A stretch of 64,000 nucleotides of DNA, taken from NCBI GenBank assembly GCA_963747715.1, contig CAVVGB010000005.1, forward strand, positions 62,001-126,000, in the 5' to 3' direction. The notes under the pieces are model-generated. The model saw only the letters and a program-made list of their open reading frames with translations. It searched no databases and had not been told where the DNA came from. Numbering within the stretch: the first letter of the stretch is position 1; each line of letters begins with the position of its first letter. The translations under genes were made by a program, and so were the position numbers. Shown here piece by piece: positions 16,614 through 27,012 of the stretch. This DNA is from CAVVGB01 sp963747715. GTDB lineage: Bacteria > Actinomycetota > Thermoleophilia > Gaiellales > Gaiellaceae.

Positions 16614-19264
16614 GGATCACCTCCGCCACCTTGGCCGTGCGCGCACGCCGGTCGGCGAGCAGCGCTCCGAGCGCCGTCGCCGCGAGCAGCGCGGCGAACG
16701 CCGCGACGATGAGCGGCCACGGCGTCCGGAAGAGCGGACCGCCCGGGAGAGGCGCGGGCGCGTCGAGCTCGGTCACGACGAGGCGTGCCGCCACCATCGC
16801 GAGAAACGCGCCAACGGCAAAGGAGAACACGAGCAGCGTGCCGAGCTCGAGAGCGAGAGCGAAACGATGGCTCCACTTCGTCAGTCCCATGCGGCGCGCG
16901 AGCGCGTTCGAGATGACGCGGTTCCGGTGCCGCGCCTGGAGATAGAGGACGGCGCCCGCCAGCGCGAGGAGGCCGGCGGCGAGCCCGAGCGCCCGCAAGT
17001 ACGAGAACGTCTGGCTGACTGAGCGGATCTGCGGGTTCTCGCGCACGCGCTCGGCGGTGAGGATCGGAAACGGCCGGAGCTGAGACGCCTCGAGGACGTT
17101 CACGGTCGGTTGGGTCCGCCCCTTTGACCCAGACGTACGTTTCCGCGCCGAGCGTGACGAGCGGATTCGGAGCACCGACGTCCTCGACGGCGCGCTCGAA
17201 CGCAGCTCGGTCTGCGACGACGAGCGGTCGCCTGCGCGTCATGCCCGGAAAGGCGGTGACGGTCTGGGCGATCTCGACGGGCAGCTCGACGTTGCGAACC
17301 GTCAGCGTGTCCGCGTCCGACTCGCGACCGGTGACGATGACCGGGAGGTCGCCCGATCCTGATTCGAGGAGGCGCACGAGATCGCCGAGCGGCTTCTCGG
17401 CCCAGCTCTCGTCGAAGTAGGCGGCGCTCGGGAAGGTGGTCGGATCGATGACCATCACGTCGACGGTCACGTCCCCGAGCCGGCTGTGCTCGACGAGCTT
17501 CGTCACCTTGGTCGTCGGCAACGGGAAGCCGTTGTCGATCTGGCGGTCGTAGTCGGTGCGCCCGGAGACGTCGCTGCCCACGAAGAGAAGCGACTTCGCC
17601 TCGACCGTCTCCTCCAGCGAGCGCGCCACCGCCTGCGCGTACACGAATGTGCCGAGGCAGACCGCGGTCGACGCGGCGAGCAAGGACGCCAATCGCCCGG
17701 CGGACGCGAGTCGATGCGCGGCGAGATACGACGCCGGTGACCCTCCGAGCCCGCGAAAGCGCGCGAACAGCCGGCGCAATCCGCGCGCCGCGAGGCCGGC
17801 AAAGCCCGCGATGAAGAAGAGTGGGAAGAGGAGGATCGCGAGGCTCGGGCGTCCGACCTCGTCGCCCTCCGCCTCGCCGAAGGCGCCGCGCGTTTGCAGG
17901 AGGTAGAGAAAGACAGCGGCCGCGACGAGCACGAGGAGCTCCCACGGAACGAACACGTGGCGAAGCGAGCCGCGCGAACGCCGTTCGCTTCCCAGCACGA
18001 AGAGCACCGCGCTGATGAGCCCGATGAGCGCGGCCGCGACGGGAACGACGAGGAAGGTCGCCCAGGCGGCGGTCGTGAAGGCCGAGCGCGCCACGGCCCC
18101 CGGCCCGACGAGGATCGTCAGCACAACCGCCAGGCCGAGACCGGCGAGGGCTCCAACGAAGACGGGCAGCACAGCCTCGAGCGCAGCGCGCGCGCCGAAG
18201 GCGCCGGGCGTGGCGCCGCGGGCGAACAGCACTCTCGCCTCGACCCTCCGTCGCGCCACCGCAAAGGCAGCGGCGCCGCCGATCACGGCGACGGCGACGA
18301 GCGCTCCCGCCGCGGTGAGCAAATCGGCGGGGCCGCGCAGAGTCGACACGCGTTCCTTCGATGCAGAGATCGCAATCGGAAGGAGCGACGAGTACGCGAC
18401 CTCGGGCGGCGGGAAGGGCGGGCAGCCGGGGCAGCGTTCGAGCCGCGTCGCGAGACCCTCGGCGTGCCCTTGGAACGCCGAGAGCCGGTCCGCGAGCGCC
18501 TCGGCCTCGTCGAGCGTGAGCTTCGTCGAGGAGAGCGGCCATTCCCAGCGCAGCTGAAACTGATCCTGACCGGGAGGGACGAGCGCCGCGACGGACTCTT
18601 GGCTGCCAATGAGGAACGTCGGCGGCGGGCCAGCGTCGGGTTGCCCGTGGATGAAATGCGAGAGCGAGCGCCAGTACGGCGTGCGCGGCTCTTTCCAGAG
18701 CGCGCGGTAGATGCCCTTGATCTGGACCGACGTCCTCTCGCCGTTCTCGAATTCGAGGTAGAGCGCATCGCCGGGCTGGATGCCCATCGACTCCGCGGCC
18801 TCGTCGGCGATCCAGTAGCCATCGACGTCGGCCTCCGCGAGCTTCGTCAGGTGCGCGACTGCGTTCGTTTTCGCGAGCAGGCGAAGCTGACGCTGAGTCG
18901 ACGGGCCCGGCTCCGCCCCGGGCGTGACGATCGGCCCGAGCGCCGTCACCACCGGGGCGCCGAGGTTCGCGACGCCGTCGAGTTCGGGGACCAGCTCCTC
19001 ACTGAGCCGGTCGATCGCCTCGTCCGTGGTGGCCTCCTCGGGATGCAGTCGCGGCCCGAGGCTCTCGTAGACGACCGCAGCCCCCGCCCCGAACGAGGTG
19101 GCGTCTTCGAGCTCGTCCGACAGCGCCGAGCTCGCGGCCGACGAGACGAAGAGCGGGCCCGACGCAACGGCGAGCGCGAGGAGGAGCGCGGCGAGCGCAA
19201 GCGCGCCGAAGAGCGCGGGGAAGCGCAGCGAGAGAAGCGGCGCGTGTCGCCACAGCGGGCTCAC
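16600..19264 (-). CDS. FtsX/MacB-type ABC permease (one frame shift)
   Basis: 887 residues after joining across a +1 shift near 17105-17111. The N-terminal transmembrane helix (residues ~16-37) precedes a large extracytoplasmic domain. Central helices lie about 315-480, a second periplasmic-type domain follows, and three C-terminal helices end in RTAKVAEVIRAAE. The joined length is exactly one base over a multiple of three, and homologous sequence continues cleanly on both sides, so a sequencing insertion is likely. Operon partner of the tandem ATPase just downstream. Confidence 0.82.
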
Positions 19265-19334
19265 GTTCTAAGGGACGATGCCCGTTCGGCCGTGGTTAGG
19301 TCGAGCAGGCCGCGGGCTACACTGGCCGGGCGCG

Positions 19335-19423
19335 GGCGGGGTGCCCGAGTGGTTGAAAGGGGCGGTCTTGAAAACCGCTAGGCCGCGTAAGCGGCTTCGT
19401 GGGTTCGAATCCCACCCCCGCCG
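19335..19423 (+). tRNA. tRNA-Ser (anticodon TGA)
   Basis: 89 nt with the long class II variable arm (TAGGCCGCGTAAGCGGCTTC region). The acceptor GGCGGGG pairs with CCCCGCC, the discriminator is G, the anticodon loop is CTTGAAA and the T arm GTGGG/CCCAC. CCA is not encoded. Its 3' part, from the anticodon loop on, is repeated at 21892-21951. Confidence 0.95.
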
Positions 19424-19510
19424 CCTCGAGACGAAACTGCAACGCCGTGGGCTTTCACGTCTCTGCGCTCACACCATCCGGCCTTCTCTGCTCAACCGCT
19501 CTTCGCCGCT

Positions 19511-19569
19511 CAAGACCGCTCTCCGATGGCGAACTGGCGCGCGACTGACGCGCACGGCCCGCTAATCCG
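19511..19569 (+). other. Island-end motif cluster (left end, tRNA-Ser(TGA) island)
   Basis: CAAGAC (19511) is followed by TGGCG (19527) and TGGCGCGC (19535-19542), then GCTAATCCG (19561-19569). The same ordered motifs occur at 21816-21850 and 41846-41911, and partly at 56137-56187. All lie just inside tRNA-flanked segments, as integrase arm sites would. Confidence 0.5.
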
Positions 19570-19597
19570 GGCATGAGCCCCCGCTTCGCCAATCCCT

Positions 19598-20194
19598 CTA
19601 GGAGCCGCTTTCTGCCTGCTGGCGTCGAGCGATTACGATGCCGGCTCGCCAGCCTGGGGCTCGTCCGCCGACGGGCTGTTGGATCGAGTCGACGTCGAGG
19701 CCGCTGCGTGTGATCAACCACGAGATAAGTGAGTTCGAGTTCCACATCTCGCCTGCGCGGAGCTCGTCTCGGCCCCAAACCGGCGTCGGCACCTGCGGCA
19801 CTAGCTCGAGCAGCCGGCGGGCGCGGTCGGGATCATCGCTGAGGCGGTGAGGGCTATCAACCGCCTCGGCGACGTCGGGGATGACCCCGTCAGGCCAGCT
19901 TCGGATCTCGTAACGAAAAAGGAGGAACCGGCCTGCCGCGCGTGTTCCGACCGGCCCCTCAGCGACGACTCCACGCTCGGAGGGATCGCTGGGTCGGATG
20001 GGTGCCTGCTCGATCACGAACCGCCCCTCCGGAACGCGCACCTCAAGCGCTGAGTGGTAGAGGTCGCAGCGATCTCGCCGTTCAAGCCGCGCCGCTACCG
20101 CCTCGAAGGCGCGCCCATTTAGGCGGACCGAGTGACCACCTGCGCCAAGCGGCAGCCAGTACAGGTCGATGCTGGTCGTCGGAGCAGAAACCAT
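19598..20194 (-). CDS. Conserved protein of unknown function
   Basis: 198 residues, no signal peptide or membrane segment. Conserved-looking blocks are DLYHSALEVRV, GVVAEGPVG, FRYEIRSWPDGVIPD, VPTPVWGRD, MWNSNSLISWLI and GRAPGWRAGI. The spaced His followed by an NSNS/SW block is reminiscent of permuted papain-like amidases, but the catalytic Cys is not visible, so this is only a suggestion. First gene inside the tRNA-Ser(TGA) island; not coupled to its neighbours. Confidence 0.6.
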   Translation of the reverse strand: MVSAPTTSIDLYWLPLGAGGHSVRLNGRAFEAVAARLERRDRCDLYHSALEVRVPEGRFVIEQAPIRPSDPSERGVVAEGPVGTRAAGRFLLFRYEIRSWPDGVIPDVAEAVDSPHRLSDDPDRARRLLELVPQVPTPVWGRDELRAGEMWNSNSLISWLITRSGLDVDSIQQPVGGRAPGWRAGIVIARRQQAESGS

Positions 20195-20221
20195 CTCCCG
20201 CGGAATGGCGCCAACTGAGAT

Positions 20222-20830
20222 TCAGCTTGCCGTGGCCTTGCGGGCACCTCTCCCGAGGACGGCGAGTGCGAGGATGATGAACCCGATGCCGCTGAGTATC
20301 AGCGCGATTCCGACGACGATGCTGAACAGCCCGATTTGCTCCGCCATGTAGGAAACGTTGAGCGCCGTTGAGAGGGCGGTCTCGGTTACCCACGTGTTGC
20401 GGGCGCCGTTCGAGATCGGCTCGCCGCTCTCGTCCTTTGCGGCCGCCGCCTCGTCACTGGTCCCCTTAGGGTCGCTCGGGTCCGCCGCGGCGACAAAGCG
20501 CCCCATCTGCGCGTAGGTGTTGCCGCCCGACGACTCGAGCGCGTGGATGCGCATGTACTGGGCAAAGCAATGGGCGTCGGCCCCGGTCTCGATTTTCTTT
20601 TCCGCCACGTCACACGACGGGATCGGCACATTGCTGAGGCCGGCCTCCTGTACCGCCTCCTCGGTCTCGGCCGGGTTCATGTCCGGCGAGCCGACGATGA
20701 ACTCGCGCGCGAGCTCCTCCCCTACGGTGTTGCGCGCGTTGATGCCCAGTACGAGCGAACCGATGCCGAAGGCGATCATGAGGACTCCGGCGGCGATTCC
20801 GCCGAACTCAAGAATCCTGCGAGTACTCAT
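20222..20830 (-). CDS. Two-helix membrane protein, unknown
   Basis: 202 residues. One transmembrane helix at each end (residues ~10-32 and ~162-192) encloses a ~125-residue polar domain with two Cys (PSCDVAEKK and AHCFAQYM), which could form a disulfide outside the cell. A small basic tail (GRGARKATAS) suggests the C-terminus is cytoplasmic. I recognise no family. ATG is preceded by AGGAGGTAG. Lies within the tRNA-Ser(TGA) island. Confidence 0.65.
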   Translation of the reverse strand: MSTRRILEFGGIAAGVLMIAFGIGSLVLGINARNTVGEELAREFIVGSPDMNPAETEEAVQEAGLSNVPIPSCDVAEKKIETGADAHCFAQYMRIHALESSGGNTYAQMGRFVAAADPSDPKGTSDEAAAAKDESGEPISNGARNTWVTETALSTALNVSYMAEQIGLFSIVVGIALILSGIGFIILALAVLGRGARKATAS

Positions 20831-20966
20831 GCTCCTACTACCTCCTGTCAGAAGCCCAACGCGCCCTAGTCATCGGCCGATGATACGACTGGCCGGGCCG
20901 TCGAACCAAACCGACAGAGGGATCGCCCGCCCTGGGAAGGTCTACGCCCCCGCCCCCGGTCGTGGG

Positions 20967-21344
20967 CTAGGTCACTTCTCCATGCCACCGCCATGCGAGC
21001 GCCAGGATCAGCAAGCCGACCGCGAAGAACAACGGCTGGAGAAACGACGTGTAGCCAGTGATCACGACTTGAACAACGATCCAGTCCAGAAGGATCACGG
21101 CGGCAATCAGCCCTAAGACCACTCCCCATTCACGACCACCGAAGCCAGCGGTTATCGCTGCGGCGCTCATGCTTCCGCCGACCCCGACGAAGAGGATCAA
21201 GGCCGGTATGAAATAGTCGTCGAAGGGCGAGCCTTCCAGCCACTCTCTCGGAACGTTCTTCGCACCGCCCATTCCGTAGATCCCTCCGCCGAACGCGTTC
21301 AGGGCCACAACGGCTTCGCTGACGATCAGGGCCACCCGCGTCAC
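20967..21344 (-). CDS. Small four-helix membrane protein, unknown
   Basis: 125 residues with about four hydrophobic segments (residues ~8-25, ~45-66, ~70-92 and ~98-116). The N-terminal part (VALIVSEAVVALNAFGGGIYGMGGAKNVPREWLEGSPFDDY) fits a widespread family of small actinobacterial membrane proteins with a GGxYGM...P..WL motif. GTG start shares one base with the stop of the upstream gene (21344-21751), so they are co-expressed. Confidence 0.65.
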   Translation of the reverse strand: MTRVALIVSEAVVALNAFGGGIYGMGGAKNVPREWLEGSPFDDYFIPALILFVGVGGSMSAAAITAGFGGREWGVVLGLIAAVILLDWIVVQVVITGYTSFLQPLFFAVGLLILALAWRWHGEVT

Positions 21345-21751
21345 TACTGGCTGGCCTCCCAGTAGAACTCCTCACGCGCAAGCATCGGAGTTCCCTCGAG
21401 CAGCGGTGCCCAGATGCTGAACGCGGCCGAGCGGACCGGGTCGTTGATGAGGTCGCGGACAAGTCCTTCGATGCCCGGGCCTTCGAACACGAAGACCACG
21501 GTTTCCTCGGCGAGAAAGACACTGTGTCGCCGAAAGCCAGCGAGTGCGAGACCGTAAGGCGCGCCCTTGGCGAGGATCTCCGCTGCTCGCTCGCGCGAGC
21601 CTGGCAGGAGCTTGGCAAGGACCGCCACGCGCTCATTCACGTCCCCGTCGTCAGTGCCCGTTGTTCGGGACTTCCCACCGAGCAGCCGAGCGATTGCTAC
21701 GCGGAGCAGCTTCCGCGGCGAGCGGATTCCGTGATCGAGAACTGACGGCAC
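21344..21751 (-). CDS. Small soluble protein of unknown function
   Basis: 135 residues, no signal peptide. The central region (VAVLAKLLPGSRERAAEILAKGAPYGLALAGFRRHSVFLAEETVVFVFEGPG) has a ferredoxin-like alpha/beta pattern as seen in small stress or heme-binding dimeric alpha-beta barrels. Conserved aromatic residues occur at the end (REEFYWEA). No active site can be named. Translationally coupled to the small membrane protein downstream, so the pair may act at the membrane. Confidence 0.6.
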   Translation of the reverse strand: MPSVLDHGIRSPRKLLRVAIARLLGGKSRTTGTDDGDVNERVAVLAKLLPGSRERAAEILAKGAPYGLALAGFRRHSVFLAEETVVFVFEGPGIEGLVRDLINDPVRSAAFSIWAPLLEGTPMLAREEFYWEASQ

Positions 21752-21815
21752 GGCCCGGATTCTCTACGAGTTCTGCGACCACCGTACAAGTACTTCACCC
21801 GCACGCGAACCCATG

Positions 21816-21850
21816 CCAACAAGACTGACTGGCGCGAAGCGTGGCGCGCA
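21816..21850 (+). other. Island-end motif cluster (right end, tRNA-Ser(TGA) island)
   Basis: CCAACAAGACT (21816-21826), TGGCGC (21830-21835) and TGGCGCGCA (21842-21850) lie about 40 bp before the duplicated tRNA core. The same three words in the same order and near-equal spacing are at 41877-41911, inside the left end of the tRNA-Ser(CGA) island. Confidence 0.6.
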
Positions 21851-21891
21851 TCAGGTCGAAAAGCGTCGATTTACAGGGGAACATGAGCAGC

Positions 21892-21951
21892 CTTGAAAAC
21901 CGCTAGGCCGCGTAAGCGGCTTCGTGGGTTCGAATCCCACCCCCGCCGCCT
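21892..21951 (+). repeat. 60-bp copy of the tRNA-Ser(TGA) 3' part; attachment-site-like
   Basis: Identical to 19367-19426, from the anticodon loop (CTTGAAA) through the variable and T arms to 3 bp beyond the tRNA end. There is no matching 5' half, so it is not a functional tRNA. Together with the intact tRNA it brackets 2.5 kb with four unknown genes and no integrase. Confidence 0.88.
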
Positions 21952-21963
21952 GACCGTGGACGC

Positions 21964-22440
21964 TTAGCCCCAGTCGCTTTCGTCGCCGATGTAGAAGCCG
22001 GCCGTGCGGATGTCGCGGATGGCGTCACGCACGTCGGCGTCGAGAAAGTCAGGCGCACGCTCCAGAACCGCCATGGCGGCGAAGAAGTCGCCGTCCTCGG
22101 CCTCGTCGGCAGCTTCGTCGAGGATGTCTGCCACCTCGTCAAGACGATCCGCGAGCGTCTCGTGCGCCCCCTCGATCTCCTCCGGTGGGTTGATGGAGTC
22201 GAGGCGGTCGGCGCCTTCGCCCACGAGGTCCCCCAGTTCCCTCAGCAACTGCGTGAACGTGTCGTATGACGGCGCGCTCGCGAGTCTCTCCATTCCACCC
22301 ACTCTCGCCTGCATGTCGCGCGCGATCGCCTGCATCTCCCGCTCGTACTCCTGGTGCGTGAGGCGCGCGCCGCTCCCGGCGCAGGCGCTCAGCGAGAGGA
22401 GCGCCGCTAGCGCGGCGACTGTGAGAAGCAGCTTCTTCAC
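21964..22440 (-). CDS. Secreted lipoprotein, helical, unknown
   Basis: 158 residues from GTG 22440. The start is chosen because it opens a lipoprotein signal (VKKLLLTVAALAALLSLSAC) with Cys ~20 and overlaps the upstream stop by GTGA; the frame is open further upstream without signal-peptide character. The mature part is acidic and alpha-helical, with repeated Asp/Glu-rich heptads (EEIEGAHETLADRLDEVADILDEAADE). Co-transcribed with the GGDEF-EAL gene. No known family recognised. Confidence 0.7.
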   Translation of the reverse strand: MKKLLLTVAALAALLSLSACAGSGARLTHQEYEREMQAIARDMQARVGGMERLASAPSYDTFTQLLRELGDLVGEGADRLDSINPPEEIEGAHETLADRLDEVADILDEAADEAEDGDFFAAMAVLERAPDFLDADVRDAIRDIRTAGFYIGDESDWG

Positions 22441-24453
22441 GAGGCCGTCTGCTTCCGTGCGCGCAGCGGTACGACGTCGGCGACCTCCGTCGCCTCCGTC
22501 GTGGTCGGCTTCAGGGCGTCTGCAAGCCATTCGGCCATGGCGGCAGCGTCTATCGGGCGGCTGATGAAGTAGCCCTGCGCGGTGTCACAGCCGAGCGCGG
22601 CCAGGCGATCCCAGATCTCCTGGCTCTCGACGCCCTCGGCGACGACGCGCAGGCCGAGGTTGTGCCCGAGGTCGATCGTCGACCGCACGATGACGGCGTC
22701 GTGCTCGCTGGCGGCGAGGTTCTGCACGAACGACCGGTCGATCTTGAGGACGTCGACGGGAAGGCGCTTGAGGTAGTTGAGCGACGAGTAGCCGGTGCCG
22801 AAGTCGTCGATCGCGATCGTCACGCCAAGGGCGCTCAGCCGGTCGAGCACGAGACCGGCCCGCGCCGGATCGGTGAGCAGCGTGCTCTCCGTGACTTCGA
22901 GCTCGAGCCGGTGCGCGTCGATCCTCCACTTGATGAGGAGGTCGCGGACTTCGTCGGGAAGGCTGATGTCGAGGAGGTCACGCGCGGAGAGGTTGACCGC
23001 GACGGCGATGTCGCGCCCCTCGTCGCGCCAGGCGCGCGCCTGCCGGAGCGCCGCATCGATGATGTAGCGCGTCAGGGGGCGGATCAGCCCGGTGTGCTCG
23101 GCGAGCGGAAGGAACTGGTCCGGCGCGAGCAACCCGTGTTCGGGATGCTGCCAGCGGACGAGCGCCTCGACGCTTTGCACCTCGCCGCCGGGAAGAGCGA
23201 GCTGCGGCTGGTAGTTGAGCACGAGCTCCTTGTGCTCGAGCGCGCGGCGCAGCTCACCGACGAGCGCGAGCCGGTCGGGCGAGTAGTGGTCCTGCTCCGG
23301 CGTGTAGACGCGGGGAGCGTGCGCTTCCTTGCTGACGTACATCGCGACGTCGGCGTGGCGCATGATCGTCTCGACGTCGTCGCCGTGGTCGGGGAAGAGC
23401 GCGATGCCGATGCTCGCCTCGACCTCGAGCGTCAGGCCGGCGACGACGAACGGGTCGTCCAGGCCCCTGCGGATGCGATCGGCCACGATGCTGGCGGTCT
23501 GCGCGTCGTGCTGGCCCGGAGCGAGCGACGGCGAACTCGTCGCCGCCGAGCCGCGCGACGGTGTCCGTCCCGCGCAGGATCTCCTGGAGGCGCCCGCCCA
23601 GCTCGGCGAGCAGGCGGTCGCCGCTCTCGTGACCGAGCGTGTCGTTGATCTCCTTGAAGCGGTCGAGGTCGATGAGCAGGACGGCCACGCCGCTTCCGAG
23701 CTCCCTGGCCTCGGCGAAGGCCTGCTCGGCGCTGTCCCTGAAGAACGCTCGGTTCGGCAGTCCGGTGAGATCGTCATGGAGCGCCTGGTGCTCGATCTCG
23801 AGCATCTGGCGGTGGAGCCTCCGCGTCACGCGGCTCATGATCGGGAAGAGCGACGCGTACAGCGCAATCAGCACGAGCTCGAAGACGCCGGCGACCGGGA
23901 GGAAGGCATCGCGGGCCGCGCGGGAGATCGGTGCGTAGTCCTGCGAGAGCGTGAAGACCCCGGCGGGCGCCGACTCGCCCTCGATCGTCACCGGCACGTA
24001 GGCGTCGAGGACGCGGGTCGGGCTTTGCTCGCCCTCCTCCACGACGGAGCCGACTTTGCTCGCGCTCTTGCCGGCGAAGGCCGAGCTGACCGCGTCTCGC
24101 TCGGTGACGCGCTTGCCGATCAGGTCCGGCGCGTTCGAATACGTCACGCGCCCGTCGGGCCCGATCAGGCGAACGCGAAGCGTCGTGCCGACGAGCACCT
24201 CGCGCTTGAAGAGCCGGTCGAGCTGCGCGCGCCGCTCTTCGCTCACGGGCGCGCGGAAGTCGCGCGTCCGGAGCTGGTCACTCAGGATCGCTTGCGAAAC
24301 GAAACGGGAGTGAAACGTGACTGCGCTCTCGGCCTGCTCGGTCGCGTGTTGGCGGACGAAGAGAAGGATCACCGCCGCAGCAGCCGAGAGGCTCACGGCA
24401 GTGAGCAGCGCAAAGCGCAGGACGAGACGAGGAGGCTGGGGTGCGACGCCCAC
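22437..24453 (-). CDS. Membrane GGDEF-EAL cyclic-di-GMP enzyme (one frame shift)
   Basis: 671 residues after joining over a +1 shift near 23526. The N-terminus has two transmembrane helices (~13-30 and ~185-210) around a CHASE-like extracytoplasmic sensor. A GGDEF domain follows (DDLTGLPNRAFF, then RLGGDEFAV with intact GGDEF), then an EAL domain (VEALVRW, NLSARDL, EVTES, DDFGTGYSS, KIDRSFV). All major EAL metal ligands seem present, so both synthesis and breakdown of c-di-GMP are possible. The shift falls just after GGDEF. Operon with the downstream lipoprotein; 9 bp downstream of the acidic secreted protein gene. Confidence 0.85.
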
Positions 24454-24461
24454 GGGACTCG

Positions 24462-25721
<1,260 letters not shown>

Positions 25722-25805
25722 ATGGAGAAGCCGGGGAAACGGGGCTAAACGGAAGGTAGGCCCGCAGGGGGCACGGTGCCTCCCCAGGAAAGGGGAACGC
25801 TCGAC

Positions 25806-26606
25806 CTACCCGGAAGGGGTAGGCCCGGGCAGCGGCACCCGCAGAAGCCGCGCGGCCACTCCGCGGACGGTGTGCGTGCCGTAGTCGTGGCTGGGGTTGA
25901 ACTCTGTCAGCACGGCGATCGCCAACCGCCGGTCGTCCTGCTCGAGCAGCGCCACCTGGTGCGTGACGCGACCCGTTCCGGAGCCCCAGCCGCCCTTGAA
26001 GAACACCTTCCAACCGGCCGGCACTTCCGGAGGAATCCCCCACCGCTGCGAGGAGACGATGTGCGAGAGCAGGTAGCGCGCGTACGCGCGGTGGCGCGCC
26101 GGCACGTACGTCTCGATGCGGTAGAAGAAGCGCGCCTGGTCGCCGGCCGTGATCTCGGTCAGGCCCCAGACCGGAAGATGCACGCGAAAGTGGCGCATGT
26201 GGGCGCGCCGTGCGACGCGGTAGAGGCCCGAGCTGCCGACGATGCTGAGAACCGCGCTGGCCGTCGCATTGTCCGACCGCTTGATCATCGGAGCGAGGAG
26301 AGAGCGGTCGCGGTCGTCGAGTGCCCGGTCACGGACGGACCCGAGGTTCAGGTACGCGACCATCAGCATCGGCTTGAGGACGCTCGCCGAGGGAGTCGGC
26401 CGCCAGCGGTGGTAGCCGTGCAGCCTCCCCTCCTCGTCGACGAACGCGAAGCTCTCGACGCCGGCGCGAGCCTCCACGAGCGCGATCGCATCGGCCTTGC
26501 GCTCGGACCAGGAGACAGGTGCCCAACGGGCATCCGCCGACGCCGCTCCGGCCAGCAAGCCGAGCGCAACCGTGGTCGCGGCCAGGAGAGCCGGCACGAT
26601 CGTCAC
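25806..26606 (-). CDS. Secreted serine hydrolase of the class A beta-lactamase fold
   Basis: 266 residues from GTG 26606, which opens a signal peptide (VTIVPALLAATTVALGLLAGAASA). Fold motifs are in order: SVLK (SxxK nucleophile), SDN within KRSDNATAS, and KGG within VFFKGGWGSGTG, replacing KTG. The Glu166-type omega-loop residue of true beta-lactamases is not evident. A beta-lactamase-related D,D-peptidase or protective hydrolase is as likely as a lactamase. The start overlaps the upstream VOC gene by 4 bp. Confidence 0.8.
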   Translation of the reverse strand: MTIVPALLAATTVALGLLAGAASADARWAPVSWSERKADAIALVEARAGVESFAFVDEEGRLHGYHRWRPTPSASVLKPMLMVAYLNLGSVRDRALDDRDRSLLAPMIKRSDNATASAVLSIVGSSGLYRVARRAHMRHFRVHLPVWGLTEITAGDQARFFYRIETYVPARHRAYARYLLSHIVSSQRWGIPPEVPAGWKVFFKGGWGSGTGRVTHQVALLEQDDRRLAIAVLTEFNPSHDYGTHTVRGVAARLLRVPLPGPTPSG

Positions 26607-26956
26607 GCGTACCGCCGGTGGAGGATGAGCACATTTCCGTCCGGGTCGTAGAAGAACGCCATGTGGCAGACGCCCGTGTCGACCGTCTCGCCCTGGAACC
26701 GGACGCCGGACGCCTCGAGCCTCTCGCGTGAGCTCCTGACGTCGGCGACGCGCAGGGCGATCCCCGCGGTGTTCGGCTCGAAGGGCTCTCCGTCCGCGGC
26801 GGGCTCCCACAGGCCGAGGGTGACATTCGCGGTCTCGAACTCATCCGGGGAGCCAGGGTTGCTCGCGAGCCCGAGCGTCTCCGCGTAGAAACGGCGCGCG
26901 CGTTCGCGGTCCCGCGTGGGGACCGAGACGAAGTCGACCCGCTCGACGTCGATCAC
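26603..26956 (-). CDS. VOC (glyoxalase fold) protein
   Basis: 117 residues from GTG 26956. Beta-alpha-beta-beta-beta modules begin VERVDFVSVPTRDRERARRFYAETLGL and end TGVCHMAFFYDPDGNVLILHRRYA. It is clearly paralogous to the VOC protein at 7653-8051. Translationally coupled to the secreted serine hydrolase; no catalytic role can be assigned. Confidence 0.75.
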   Translation of the reverse strand: MIDVERVDFVSVPTRDRERARRFYAETLGLASNPGSPDEFETANVTLGLWEPAADGEPFEPNTAGIALRVADVRSSRERLEASGVRFQGETVDTGVCHMAFFYDPDGNVLILHRRYA

Positions 26957-27012
26957 GGAGGCGTCATTGTCGCAGGGGTTCGGACGGACGATCGGCGGGG
27001 ATAAGCGCCAGC

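Noticed and set aside
21892..21951. Second functional tRNA-Ser here (also 51546-51606, 56190-56252 and 832-878)
   Set aside because: Each copy begins in the anticodon arm and lacks the acceptor 5' strand and D arm, so it cannot form a tRNA.
25731..25815. Plus-strand words (GCCGGGGAAAC, GGGGAACGC...ACCCGG) recalling the c-di-AMP (ydaO) riboswitch
   Set aside because: The order and spacing do not fit the consensus as I know it, and no plus-strand gene follows; both flanking genes are on the minus strand.
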